From Marinomonas posidonica IVIA-Po-181 (lineage in GTDB: Bacteria > Pseudomonadota > Gammaproteobacteria > Pseudomonadales > Marinomonadaceae): a DNA stretch of 64,000 nucleotides. The notes beneath the pieces were generated by a model that saw only the letters and a program-made list of their open reading frames with translations, did no database searches and was not told the origin of the DNA. This document shows positions 26,119 through 35,088 of the stretch, piece by piece; the stretch's first letter is position 1; each line of letters opens with the position of its first letter. Where the stretch lies: positions 1,971,001 to 2,035,000 of the forward strand of contig NC_015559.1 of NCBI RefSeq assembly GCF_000214215.1. Direction: 5' to 3'. The position numbers were made by a program, and so were the translations under genes.

Positions 26119-27759
26119 TTAAGCTAAAACCGAATTAACTAAGGCTTTCGCTTCCACTTCAAGAGCCGATAAATGCGCTTCTGAGACAAAACTTTCCAGA
26201 TAAATTTTATATACATTTTCAGTGCCCGATGGACGTGCAGCAAACCAGCCATTCTCCGTAGACACCTTTAATCCACCAATAGCGGCTTGATTACCTGGGG
26301 CATGGGTAAGAATCGACTCAATTTTCTCCCCTGCCAGTTCCGTTTGCTTCACATTATCAGCTTGTAAAGCGCCCAATAAACGCTTTTGTGCAGGCGTCGC
26401 CGCAACATCAATTCGCTTGTAAAATGGCTTACCAAATCGAGCTACCTGCTCTTCATATAAACTTTGTGGGTCTTTCCCGGTTACCGCCAATATTTCAGCG
26501 GCGAGCAACGCCATAATGATGCCGTCTTTATCCGTCGTCCAAACACTGGCATCTTTTCGCAAAAACGAGGCACCAGCACTCTCTTCTCCACCAAATCCCA
26601 TAGTACCTGCAAACATACCTTCGACATACCATTTGAATCCGACTGGCACTTCACAAAGCGTTTTTCCTAAATCCTTCACCACTCGGTCAATCATGCCACT
26701 GGACACTAAGGTTTTACCAAACATGGTATCCGCTGGCCAATCTGGACGATGTTGTGACAAATACTCAATCGCAACAGCCAAATACGCATTCGGATTCATC
26801 AAGCCAGATTTTGCGCAAACGATACCGTGACGGTCATAATCAGGGTCATTGCCAACCGCGATGTCAAAATCGTCTTTTAGCTTAAGTAAGGATTGCATGG
26901 AATAAGGCGATGAGCAGTCCATGCGTATGCGACCGTCTTTGTCTAATGGTACAAACCGAAACGTCGGATCCACCTCAGTATTAACAACCGTAATGTCTAA
27001 ACCATATTTATCCGCAATGGGTTTCCAGTAATGAATGCCGGATCCACCCATTGGATCGACACCAATGCGAATCTTGGCTTTCGCAATGGCTTCCATATCA
27101 ATAACGTTCGCCAAATCACTAACATAATGTTCTATGTAATCAAATGATTCGATCAAAGGCGATTGCTCTACTTGCTCTAAGCTAAATTGCTTTACACCTT
27201 GAAGATGTTGCATTAGTAACTCGTTGGCTCGGTTCGCTACCCAATCCGTAATGTCTTTATCAGCAGGGCCACCCTTAGTCGAATTGTACTTAATTCCACC
27301 ATCTTCAGGGGGATTATGAGAAGGGGTAATCACAATACCATCACTGACGTCTTGCTGTGTTTGATTGTGCGTCAACACAGCATGTGAAATAACTGGCGTT
27401 GGTGTGTATCCACCATCTAGTTGAACGCGTACACGAATACCATTGGCAAGCAACACACTTAGCACTGTCTGAAAAGCGGCTTCCGAAAGTGCATGTGTGT
27501 CTTTACCAAGATACAAAGGACCCTCAATGTTTTGTCTCTGACGATACTCCGCCAAAGCCTGTGAAACAGCTAAAATATGATGCTCATTGAATGTTGTATT
27601 AAGTGCACTGCCACGATGCCCTGAAGTACCAAAAAGGATTTTTTCATCTGGATTATTAACCACATCAGGCTTTTTTAAATAATAAGCCGTCATTAGTTCA
27701 GGAAGTGATACAAGAGAATTGTGTGAAGCAAGCTGTCCAGCTTGTGCGTGAATCGCCAT
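26119..27759 (-). CDS. pgm: Phosphoglucomutase (alpha-D-glucose)
   Basis: The 546-residue enzyme interconverts glucose 1-phosphate and glucose 6-phosphate. It shows GTSGHRG near residue 44, the phosphoserine loop TPSHNPPEDGG near 144, the metal loop DPDYDRHG, the sugar-binding GGEESAG and the C-terminal phosphate-binding RPSGTEN. This pattern and length match the Pgm of E. coli type (546). The ribosome site AGGAC is 8 bases from ATG. It feeds precursors for UDP-glucose and envelope sugars. It is a monocistronic gene with a terminator shared with the convergent neighbour. Confidence 0.97.
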   Translation of the reverse strand: MAIHAQAGQLASHNSLVSLPELMTAYYLKKPDVVNNPDEKILFGTSGHRGSALNTTFNEHHILAVSQALAEYRQRQNIEGPLYLGKDTHALSEAAFQTVLSVLLANGIRVRVQLDGGYTPTPVISHAVLTHNQTQQDVSDGIVITPSHNPPEDGGIKYNSTKGGPADKDITDWVANRANELLMQHLQGVKQFSLEQVEQSPLIESFDYIEHYVSDLANVIDMEAIAKAKIRIGVDPMGGSGIHYWKPIADKYGLDITVVNTEVDPTFRFVPLDKDGRIRMDCSSPYSMQSLLKLKDDFDIAVGNDPDYDRHGIVCAKSGLMNPNAYLAVAIEYLSQHRPDWPADTMFGKTLVSSGMIDRVVKDLGKTLCEVPVGFKWYVEGMFAGTMGFGGEESAGASFLRKDASVWTTDKDGIIMALLAAEILAVTGKDPQSLYEEQVARFGKPFYKRIDVAATPAQKRLLGALQADNVKQTELAGEKIESILTHAPGNQAAIGGLKVSTENGWFAARPSGTENVYKIYLESFVSEAHLSALEVEAKALVNSVLA

Positions 27760-27945
27760 ATATTTAGTCCTGTTAATTGCGCTTGCCCAAAGTCTCGCTT
27801 AAATCCGCAAAACTTTCAATGAGTTAAGACAGAAATGATTTTCTAGAAAAAGGATAAAGGCCTATCGGGAAGATCAACGAGACATTCGCAGACTCCCCGC
27901 ATATGTTTTTAACAGGATTGGGTTACCAAGATTGAATTAGCAAGA

Positions 27946-29070
27946 TTAACGTTTTTTCAGAATCAAGCTACCAATTGAATAACCAGCCCCAAATGAACAA
28001 ATCACACCAATGTCGCCTGGTTGTAAATCGTCGTGGTATTTAGCAAAGGCAATAATAGAACCAGCCGACGCTGTATTGGCATATTCATCTAACACAACAG
28101 GGGCTTCTTCTAAGCTGGCGTCCCTTCCGAGTAGGCGCTTGCTAATCAATAAATTCATATTGATATTGGCTTGATGCAACCACCAGCGTTTTAGCTGAGA
28201 GACTTGAATGCCTTCGCTGTTGAGATGACTTTCGATGTGATCTGCCGCCATAGGACAAACCTCTTTGAAGACTTTACGACCATTTTGATGGAACAATTTA
28301 TCCGCGCCATAGGGATCTTCGTCTGTGACACGGGTCAAATAACCAAAATTAGATCGAATATTATTTGAATACGCCGTAACACACTTACTACTCAACACAT
28401 CAAAAGCATGCTCAGATTGACAGGTATCGCTGCACTCCACCACAGTGGCGGTGGCGACGTCACCAAAAATAAAATGCGAATCACGATCCATATAATTCAC
28501 TTGCGCTGAGGTAAGCTCTGGGTTGATCACCAATACCCCCTTCGCTGTGCCAGCTTTTACCGCATCGACCGCACGTTGCAAACCAAAAGTCGCTGCAGAG
28601 CAGGCTACCAGCATATCAAAGCCAAAGCCTTCGATACCCAGTGCAGATTGCACTTCAATGGCAATGGCGGGATAAGATCGTTGAGTATAAGCGCAAGAGA
28701 CAATCACCATATCAATGTCGGCAGGGGTTTTATTGGCCGCGGCCAGTGCTTTGTTGGCTGCGGCAATGGCCATTTCAGCCTGATGGGAAACCTCATCATC
28801 ACTTCGAGTCGGTAACATTGGGCGCATTCGATCAATATCAAGGGCACCTTCTTTTGCATAAACATACCGACTTTTTATACCCGACGCTTTTTCAATAAAG
28901 GACGCACTGGATAAGGGTTTTGCCTCAAGTTCACCTTGCTCAATGGCGATGGCATTTTGCGCATTGTATTGTTCGGCCCATGCATTATAGCTTGCCACAA
29001 GCTCTTCATTAGAAATGGAATGCGCAGGAGTCCATAACCCGACTCCGCTAATGACAACAGAAGAATTCAT
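27946..29070 (-). CDS. FabH-like beta-ketoacyl-ACP synthase III family protein
   Basis: The 374-residue thiolase-fold enzyme has its nucleophile Cys157 in VACSAATFG, His in WWLHQANINMNLL near 300 and Asn in EYANTASAG, the Cys-His-Asn triad of KAS III. It is about 50 residues longer than housekeeping FabH, with an insertion after the N-terminal strand. The opening ISNEELVASYNAW resembles, from memory, the Pseudomonas PA3286 type that condenses medium-chain acyl-CoA with malonyl-ACP. Substrate is therefore inferred as acyl-CoA from beta-oxidation. It has a good AAGGAC ribosome site and is divergent from the patatin gene, 206 bp away. Confidence 0.88.
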   Translation of the reverse strand: MNSSVVISGVGLWTPAHSISNEELVASYNAWAEQYNAQNAIAIEQGELEAKPLSSASFIEKASGIKSRYVYAKEGALDIDRMRPMLPTRSDDEVSHQAEMAIAAANKALAAANKTPADIDMVIVSCAYTQRSYPAIAIEVQSALGIEGFGFDMLVACSAATFGLQRAVDAVKAGTAKGVLVINPELTSAQVNYMDRDSHFIFGDVATATVVECSDTCQSEHAFDVLSSKCVTAYSNNIRSNFGYLTRVTDEDPYGADKLFHQNGRKVFKEVCPMAADHIESHLNSEGIQVSQLKRWWLHQANINMNLLISKRLLGRDASLEEAPVVLDEYANTASAGSIIAFAKYHDDLQPGDIGVICSFGAGYSIGSLILKKR

Positions 29071-29276
29071 TTCACTTGTCCTTATTATTGTTTTTCAATG
29101 TTAAGTATAGTGGAGATTGTGAACGACAAAACCGCCTTCGTCTACAAAAATGTAATATCATAAAGCCATACCCATCACTTAAATGCATAACATGATTGGA
29201 TTTTTTGATTTATCTTCGCCATACTCAATGTCAGTGATAAATTGTTTAGAAGAAACAATAAGCTGGCATAGGTTTT

Positions 29277-30419
29277 ATGAAAAACAATAATGCTTTGATT
29301 TTATCAGGTGGTGGCGCAAGAGCGGCCTATCAAGTCGGCGTTTTATCCGCAATGGGCAAAATGCTACCCAAAAAAACCGCTTTGCCTTTTCCGATACTGT
29401 GCGGTACTTCGGCTGGTGCGTTGAATGCCACTATGCTGGCGTCTTATGCGGATAATTTTTCCAAAGCGGCTTCCACATTAGCTTTTGTTTGGCGACATTT
29501 AAGCCCAGATCAAATCTATACGTTAGGACGATGGCCACTGGCCACGTCTGTGACCAAAACCTTAATGTCGCTGTTTCACCTTCACAATCACGCTGAATCC
29601 ATTGCTATCATGAACAATGATCCATTGCGGGAATTGCTCAGCAATCATTTGGATTTCACTAGAATTAAACAAGCCATCGATAATGATCTGGTATCGGCCC
29701 TCGCGGTGACCGCGATGAGTTACAGTACAGGTGAATCAACGACATTTTTTGAAGGGCGAGAGACATTTCAAAATTGGCAAGGTAAACGCCGTAAAGGTGT
29801 GAGAGCCAAATTAGGGGTTGACCACCTACTGGCTTCCAGTGCCATCCCGGCGATTTTTCCCGCTCATAAAATCAACCAACACTATTATGGTGACGGTGCG
29901 ATCCGTCAAAAGTCCGCCATCTACCCCGCATTACAATTAGGCGCAGAGAAGTTATTTATTATTGGGGTGAGCGGCAACCGCAGTCCAAAGAAGTGGTTAC
30001 CGTCAGAGGAAAAAAATGAAATAAGTGCCCCGAGTATGGCACAGATCTTAGGGCAACTATTAAACAGTGCTTTTATCGATAATCTAGAAGACGATATTAA
30101 TCAACTTGAGCTGATGAATTCGTTACTTCGAGACCTGCCAGCCGAGAAGCGACAAAATTACCCCCTCTTACCAACTGAAACGCTCATTATTTCCCCTTCT
30201 GAGGAATTAAACGAAATTGCCCATCATTATCTGCATACACTGCCAAAAAATATTCGAGTTTTATTGAAATCTGCAGGCGGGTCGTCCACTGAGAAAGTCA
30301 GTTCAGCGGCCAGTTATCTGCTGTTTACGCCGCAGTATTGTCGTGCTTTGATGGAATTAGGCTATCAAGACGCCATGTGGGAAAAAGATAAAATTTTAGC
30401 CTTTATCAATCCACTCTAA
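29277..30419 (+). CDS. Patatin-like phospholipase
   Basis: The 380-residue protein carries the patatin oxyanion-hole motif GGGARAAYQVG at residues 11-21, the nucleophile elbow GTSAG near residue 43, and the catalytic aspartate in YGDGAIRQ. This Ser-Asp dyad suggests lipid acyl-hydrolase activity. There is no signal peptide, so it probably acts on inner-membrane or storage lipids from the cytoplasm. It is divergent from the FabH-like gene, which could indicate a shared role in fatty-acid turnover, though that is inference. It ends 1 bp before convergent murI with no terminator visible. Confidence 0.92.
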   Translation: MKNNNALILSGGGARAAYQVGVLSAMGKMLPKKTALPFPILCGTSAGALNATMLASYADNFSKAASTLAFVWRHLSPDQIYTLGRWPLATSVTKTLMSLFHLHNHAESIAIMNNDPLRELLSNHLDFTRIKQAIDNDLVSALAVTAMSYSTGESTTFFEGRETFQNWQGKRRKGVRAKLGVDHLLASSAIPAIFPAHKINQHYYGDGAIRQKSAIYPALQLGAEKLFIIGVSGNRSPKKWLPSEEKNEISAPSMAQILGQLLNSAFIDNLEDDINQLELMNSLLRDLPAEKRQNYPLLPTETLIISPSEELNEIAHHYLHTLPKNIRVLLKSAGGSSTEKVSSAASYLLFTPQYCRALMELGYQDAMWEKDKILAFINPL

Positions 30420-30420
30420 C

Positions 30421-31224
30421 CTAAATAGACACCACACGTTTTTCTATGACTCGTTCAGGTTGACATAGCCAATTCAATAATCGCTCTAACTTATCTTCTG
30501 ATGAACTCGTGCATAAATCAATCTGGCCTAATTTAGAAGAAGAGATGGCTAAACTCATTTGTTCTGGATAAGCGGCTTCTAACCGCCTTTTTAATTGTGC
30601 AGACACCCCTTCACTGGGCTCAACAATGTCGCACTCTTTGCCTAGATACTCGACAAAATACGACTTCACTAAAGGGTAATGTGTGCAGGCAAGTACCAAG
30701 GTATCCACGTCATCAAGCTTCATCTGTTCACACAATGACTCAATGGTCTGACGAATCTGCTCTTGGCTTTTAGGCCAAGCATCAATGTCGTAGGCTAGAC
30801 TAGCGCTCGACATAATGCGCACTTGGCTGTCTGCTTGCCACAATTCAATCAATTGATTTAAGCGATAACTTTGAGCGGTTACCGGTGTTGCTAATACAGC
30901 CACCCTACGCTGTTTACCCAATCGAAAAGCGGGTTTTACCGCTGGTTCAACCCCGATAACAGGCAAATAAGTCGTGGCGCGCAAAGTATCTATCGCAGCA
31001 ACCGTTGCGGTATTACACGCCACCACAATGGCCGCCACCTTTTCCCGTTCAAAAAACTGACCAATGGCCTCCAAGCGTTGCTGAAGTTGTTCCCTTGTCT
31101 TATCACCGTAAGGCGCAAAACCATCATCGGCCAGATACAGCAAATCCAGATAGGCTTGTTTCTTATGGATGGCATTTAAGATGGTTAAACCGCCCGCTCC
31201 AGAATCAATTACCCCTACTTTCAA
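30421..31224 (-). CDS. murI: Glutamate racemase
   Basis: The 267-residue enzyme makes D-glutamate for peptidoglycan. Both catalytic cysteines are present: Cys70 in [10 protein letters not shown] and Cys180 in LACTHYPL, along with the N-terminal IDSGAGGLT. The start is TTG at 31224, overlapping the murB stop as TTGA; AGGAG lies 8 bases upstream, inside the end of murB, so translation is coupled. It is the last gene of the envelope cluster and converges on the patatin gene with 1 bp between the stops. Confidence 0.96.
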   Translation of the reverse strand: MKVGVIDSGAGGLTILNAIHKKQAYLDLLYLADDGFAPYGDKTREQLQQRLEAIGQFFEREKVAAIVVACNTATVAAIDTLRATTYLPVIGVEPAVKPAFRLGKQRRVAVLATPVTAQSYRLNQLIELWQADSQVRIMSSASLAYDIDAWPKSQEQIRQTIESLCEQMKLDDVDTLVLACTHYPLVKSYFVEYLGKECDIVEPSEGVSAQLKRRLEAAYPEQMSLAISSSKLGQIDLCTSSSEDKLERLLNWLCQPERVIEKRVVSI

Positions 31225-32303
31225 AGCGGAATCTCCTGATTCAATTTCCCACTTAGTCCGGGCAATTGCACAGGCTCACGTTCAAGCTCAACGCCGTATA
31301 AGTCAAATACACTGGCTTTTATGCTGGCTTCAAGCTCCAATAATGATTCGGCTTTTGATGCTTGATGATTGATCAGAACCAAAGCCTGTTTTTCATAAAC
31401 CCCCACGCCCTGCTGAACTTTGCCTTTCCAACCAGCCTGATCGATTAGCCAACCCGCCGCCAGTTTAAACTCCTTACCATGAGGGAAAGACACCAAGGAC
31501 GGAAACGATTCTTTTAGCTGACTATGCTGTGCAACACTTACGATAGGGTTTTTGAAAAAACTGCCGGCATTGGCCAGTTCATTTGGGTCTGGCAGTTTAC
31601 TGCTGCGAACCTGACAAACCGCTTGAAACACTTTTTGTAGACTTGGCTCACCGTCAATTTGATTGGCTAGACCACCATAACTGAGCATTAAATCGGCACG
31701 TTTTTTTAAACTCAACTCGATGGCGGTAATAAAATATTTCTCTTTCCACTGTCCTTTAAAATGACTATCACGGTAAGCAAAACCGCAATCATGAGCATTG
31801 ATCCAATAGACATCCAAGCTGACTCGGTCCAAAACCTGTACACGCGCTAATGAATCCTTTACTTCAACGCCGTAAGCACCAATATTTTGAACTGGCGCCG
31901 CCCCTGCAGTACCCGGAATCAACGCAAGGTTCTCAATACCAAACCAGTTATTTTGCACGGTAAATTCGACAATCTTATGCCAATTTTCTCCAGCTCCCAC
32001 AACCAAGCTAAGATGATTGCCTTTTTCTTCCTTGGCGCTGCAACCTTTAAGGCGGTTGATAATCACCAAGCCTGGAATGTCCGCACTGATTAGAAGATTG
32101 CTTCCCCCCCCCAACATGGTGACGGATAGATGCTGTTGTCGTGCCCAACCTAATAAGGATTTGAGTGTCTCTAAATTATCAACAATGGCAAAAAACTCCG
32201 CCTGATAATCAAACTGAAAGGTATTGTATTGTTGAAGTGAAACCTTTCTTTCAACCGCAGGAGGCAAAGTCGTAGAGTCAGTAAGGTGATGAGTCGAGTC
32301 CAT
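31221..32303 (-). CDS. murB: UDP-N-acetylenolpyruvoylglucosamine reductase
   Basis: The 360-residue FAD enzyme reduces UDP-GlcNAc-enolpyruvate to UDP-MurNAc. It shows the FAD-binding LGGGSNLL, then [31 protein letters not shown] and the active-site serine region NAGSFFKNP, the E. coli-type long MurB. The first 23 residues are a nonconserved extension (Ser/Thr/Pro-rich) before the usual LQQYNTF start, so the true start is uncertain; no ribosome site is clear. The LGGGSN codons include nine consecutive G on the coding strand, a potential slippage tract. It overlaps murI by 4 bases. Confidence 0.95.
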   Translation of the reverse strand: MDSTHHLTDSTTLPPAVERKVSLQQYNTFQFDYQAEFFAIVDNLETLKSLLGWARQQHLSVTMLGGGSNLLISADIPGLVIINRLKGCSAKEEKGNHLSLVVGAGENWHKIVEFTVQNNWFGIENLALIPGTAGAAPVQNIGAYGVEVKDSLARVQVLDRVSLDVYWINAHDCGFAYRDSHFKGQWKEKYFITAIELSLKKRADLMLSYGGLANQIDGEPSLQKVFQAVCQVRSSKLPDPNELANAGSFFKNPIVSVAQHSQLKESFPSLVSFPHGKEFKLAAGWLIDQAGWKGKVQQGVGVYEKQALVLINHQASKAESLLELEASIKASVFDLYGVELEREPVQLPGLSGKLNQEIPL

Positions 32304-32328
32304 GAATGCAAGCTTATGGTTAATTAAG

Positions 32329-32796
32329 TTAATCGGAGGCGATATGATCTAAAAAGCGTTTGGCTATCTCACTAAGATGATGTCGCATTTGAGTAAAACC
32401 TTCATCACCACCATAGTAAGGGTCATCAACTTCACCTAATGACACATGATCAGCAAATTCACCAAACATCACTAACTTAGCATGCGACGAAGTCGGCTGA
32501 AGCCGTTTTAAATGCTGATAATTCGCCTGATCCATTGCTAAGATCCAATCAAACGTTTGAAAATCGTCTTCGGTTACTTGGCGTGCTCGCTGACCGGTAA
32601 TGTCGATACCCACTTGTTTCAGTGTGTCTATAGAACGGGAATCTGGCAGTTTGCCAATATGGTAAGCCGCCGTCCCAGCCGAATCCAGAGAAAGGTTAAG
32701 ACCTTTAAGCTCAGCCTCATGCTGCAAAATACCTTGTGCCGCAGGTGAGCGACAGATATTGCCCAAGCAAACCGTGAGTACCCGTATTGACGTCAT
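32329..32796 (-). CDS. Low-molecular-weight protein-tyrosine-phosphatase
   Basis: The 155-residue enzyme has the complete active-site loop CLGNICRS at residues 10-17 (nucleophile Cys10, Arg16) and the general acid in DDPYYGG near residue 118. It is a cytoplasmic phosphatase of the LMW-PTP family; its physiological target is unknown. The start overlaps the stop of the trm112-like gene as ATGA, so it is translationally coupled within the envelope cluster. murB follows after 25 bases. Confidence 0.94.
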   Translation of the reverse strand: MTSIRVLTVCLGNICRSPAAQGILQHEAELKGLNLSLDSAGTAAYHIGKLPDSRSIDTLKQVGIDITGQRARQVTEDDFQTFDWILAMDQANYQHLKRLQPTSSHAKLVMFGEFADHVSLGEVDDPYYGGDEGFTQMRHHLSEIAKRFLDHIASD

Positions 32797-32990
32797 TTCG
32801 AAGAACCAGAATCCAAACGTTCATCTGCGGTTAAAGTACGCGCTTCGGTCTCCAATAAAACCGGAATGCCATCGCGAATTGGGTAAGCCATGCCGCCTAT
32901 TTTACTGATTAATTCCGTGCCGTCTTTGCTCAAAGTCAAACCAGATTTGGTCACTGGGCAGACTAAAATATCTAATAATGATTTATTCAT
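32793..32990 (-). CDS. Trm112/YcaR-like small protein (UPF0434)
   Basis: The 65-residue protein begins [18 protein letters not shown] and has the family signature [20 protein letters not shown], as in YcaR/UPF0434 (Trm112-like fold). Members probably act as small partners of other enzymes, but the bacterial partner is not established. It overlaps lpxK by 8 bases and the phosphatase gene by 4. In Pseudomonas, as I recall, kdsB sits between these neighbours; it is missing here. Confidence 0.92.
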   Translation of the reverse strand: MNKSLLDILVCPVTKSGLTLSKDGTELISKIGGMAYPIRDGIPVLLETEARTLTADERLDSGSSK

Positions 32991-34020
32991 GAGTCACTTC
33001 TACTTTTATCGAATTAAGTTTGGCTAAAAAAGCCTTTTTAAAGTCATCTGGTAATTTCAGTGAAATAGGAAGATACCAGATGTCTGGATTGTTAAGCATT
33101 AAGGCCTGACATTTTACCGCGTCTTTTTCTGTCATGATAACGACTTTATCATCAGGAATGTCCGTCGCTTTAAACCCATGATGATCAGAAAACCACTGAT
33201 ATGTGCTGGTTGCTTCATTCAAGCCTTTCTCCATTAGGGTTTGTTTAAACCGTTGAGGATTGCCTATGCCTGCCATCACGTGCCATTCTTGGCCATCTGA
33301 AAAAGCCGTTTCACAAGCAAGCTGTCGTTTACCATCTAGTGAATACATATAATCAGAGGTTAAAGACATTATACGCACCGTTTGATTTATGCGCTGTAAA
33401 GAGGCAGTTTGCTGCTGCGCAATACTCACTATAAAGTCCACCTCATCGAGGCGACTTTTTGGCTCTCTTAAAGGCCCAACCGGTAATAATTGTTCATTGC
33501 CTAAGCCTCGCTGAGCATCAATCATGGCAATTTCAATATCGCGATCTAAGGCATAATGCTGCATACCATCGTCACTAATGATGACATCCAGCGCATGCTC
33601 TTCTAATAAAAATTCAATCGCTTGTTGGCGCTTAGGAAACACCACCATTGGACACAGTGTTCGGCGAGCCAGCATAACAGGTTCATCACCTACTATTTCT
33701 GCTAGACTATCTGCGGTCACCTTCTCCGGCTTGGACAATGTCACACCATGACCACGGGAAATGATGCCGACTTTGAATCCGCTTGATGTGAGTAATTCAC
33801 ACAAAGCGACCACCATAGGTGACTTACCTGTTCCACCAACGCTAATGTTACCAACCACCACTACAGGCACTGGTGCACGATAGCTTGGCGTTTTTCCTTG
33901 TAAATATCCTTGTCGTTTTTTCGCAACAAGATGGCGTACTAAAGGCTGAATGGGTTGAAACACATGGGTCCAGCCAAACTTTCGATACCAAGCACGTGTA
34001 AAACAAGACTCAATGGTCAC
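32983..34020 (-). CDS. lpxK: Tetraacyldisaccharide 4'-kinase
   Basis: The 345-residue inner-membrane-associated kinase phosphorylates the lipid A precursor at the 4' position. The P-loop [12 protein letters not shown] lies near residues 57-68, followed by ISRGHG and the catalytic [12 protein letters not shown] region, all typical of LpxK. The start is GTG at 34020, overlapping the exbD stop as GTGA. The neighbouring exbB/exbD genes and comEC match the arrangement known in Pseudomonas. Confidence 0.96.
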   Translation of the reverse strand: MTIESCFTRAWYRKFGWTHVFQPIQPLVRHLVAKKRQGYLQGKTPSYRAPVPVVVVGNISVGGTGKSPMVVALCELLTSSGFKVGIISRGHGVTLSKPEKVTADSLAEIVGDEPVMLARRTLCPMVVFPKRQQAIEFLLEEHALDVIISDDGMQHYALDRDIEIAMIDAQRGLGNEQLLPVGPLREPKSRLDEVDFIVSIAQQQTASLQRINQTVRIMSLTSDYMYSLDGKRQLACETAFSDGQEWHVMAGIGNPQRFKQTLMEKGLNEATSTYQWFSDHHGFKATDIPDDKVVIMTEKDAVKCQALMLNNPDIWYLPISLKLPDDFKKAFLAKLNSIKVEVTHE

Positions 34021-34439
34021 GGATTAGGCTCTTTTTGTGCCGTATGAGCCAGTTTGCTGATGCCCAATTTAGCCGCCGCATCATACACTCTCAACACCAT
34101 TTCATAAGATGACTGAGCATCGGCTGTGATGATCAAAGGTCGAGTATTATCCCCTTGTGTGACTTCCCTTAATCCTTGCACTAATGTCGCCACTTTTTCA
34201 TTGATCAGGGTTTGGCCATTAATCACATATTGACCATCTGCTGTAATGACCAACTCAACGGTTTTATCTCTATCACTAGCCGGCGCATCTGAGGTGGCCG
34301 TTGGTAGATCAATGGTCAGTTCGGTACTTTGGTTAAAGGTGGTACTGACCATAAAAAAGATTAACAGCAAAAAAACCACATCGATTAACGGCGTCAGGTT
34401 AATTTGCACGTCATCTATTTTTTGACGGCGAAATTTCAC
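34017..34439 (-). CDS. ExbD/TolR-type biopolymer transport protein
   Basis: The 140-residue protein has a short basic cytoplasmic N-terminus, one membrane helix (about 17-37, PLIDVVFLLLIFFMV with the proton-coupling Asp near residue 20) and a periplasmic domain. It partners with the ExbB-like protein to use proton motive force. The start is GTG, overlapping the exbB stop as GTGA. No tonB gene is adjacent, so its client is unknown; the lpxK neighbourhood suggests an envelope role. Confidence 0.93.
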   Translation of the reverse strand: MKFRRQKIDDVQINLTPLIDVVFLLLIFFMVSTTFNQSTELTIDLPTATSDAPASDRDKTVELVITADGQYVINGQTLINEKVATLVQGLREVTQGDNTRPLIITADAQSSYEMVLRVYDAAAKLGISKLAHTAQKEPNP

Positions 34440-35062
34440 TGGGCCACTCCTGCTTTTTCTCTATCACCATGAATGGCATCAACCAACTTGGTTGATTGTT
34501 GTTCCATGGTCACAACAAGCTCATCAATACGGCGGCTAAAGAAACGATGAAAAATCAATGCTGGAATGGCAACGCCTAAGCCTGCAGCCGTTGTCAGCAA
34601 GGCTTCTGAAATACCACCCGCTAATAAAGCCGTATTGCCCGCTCCATTTTCCATCAGTACGGCAAAGACCTTAATCATACCAACCACGGTTCCCAACAAC
34701 CCCAATAAAGGCGAGATGGCAGCGATGGTTCCTAAGGTATTCATGAAACGTTCTAGTTCATGAATAACATGACTTGCAGCTTCTTGCACACTTTCTTTCA
34801 TCGCACCGCGGCCATGCTTAGAAGACACTAAGCCTGCGGCAAAAATGGAAGCCAACCCCGTTTTCGACTGCATGCCACGAATATAATCTAGCGTCATTTT
34901 ATCGTCCCGCAGACGCATCATCACATCGCTCAACAAACCTTTTGGTGCCACACTATTTTTTCGCAATGTCCAAAATCGTTCGAGAATGATGGCTAATGTT
35001 AAAATTGAACAAGCCAATAATGGCCACATAAAGAAACCACCAGTTTGAATAAAGCTTAGCAA
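34436..35062 (-). CDS. MotA/TolQ/ExbB proton channel family protein
   Basis: The 208-residue form starts at TTG 35062, with GGAG 7 bases upstream; an upstream in-frame start would add 22 residues and run into the end of comEC, so I prefer the shorter form. It has an N-terminal membrane helix (GGFFMWPLLACSILTLAIIL) and two further helices containing GTIAAISPLLGLLGTVVGM and the GGISEALLTTAAGL motif, typical of ExbB. With the ExbD-like protein it should form a proton-driven motor complex in the inner membrane. Confidence 0.93.
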   Translation of the reverse strand: MLSFIQTGGFFMWPLLACSILTLAIILERFWTLRKNSVAPKGLLSDVMMRLRDDKMTLDYIRGMQSKTGLASIFAAGLVSSKHGRGAMKESVQEAASHVIHELERFMNTLGTIAAISPLLGLLGTVVGMIKVFAVLMENGAGNTALLAGGISEALLTTAAGLGVAIPALIFHRFFSRRIDELVVTMEQQSTKLVDAIHGDREKAGVAQ

Positions 35063-35088
35063 GGTCACTCTCCATTTAAAGTTTGATG

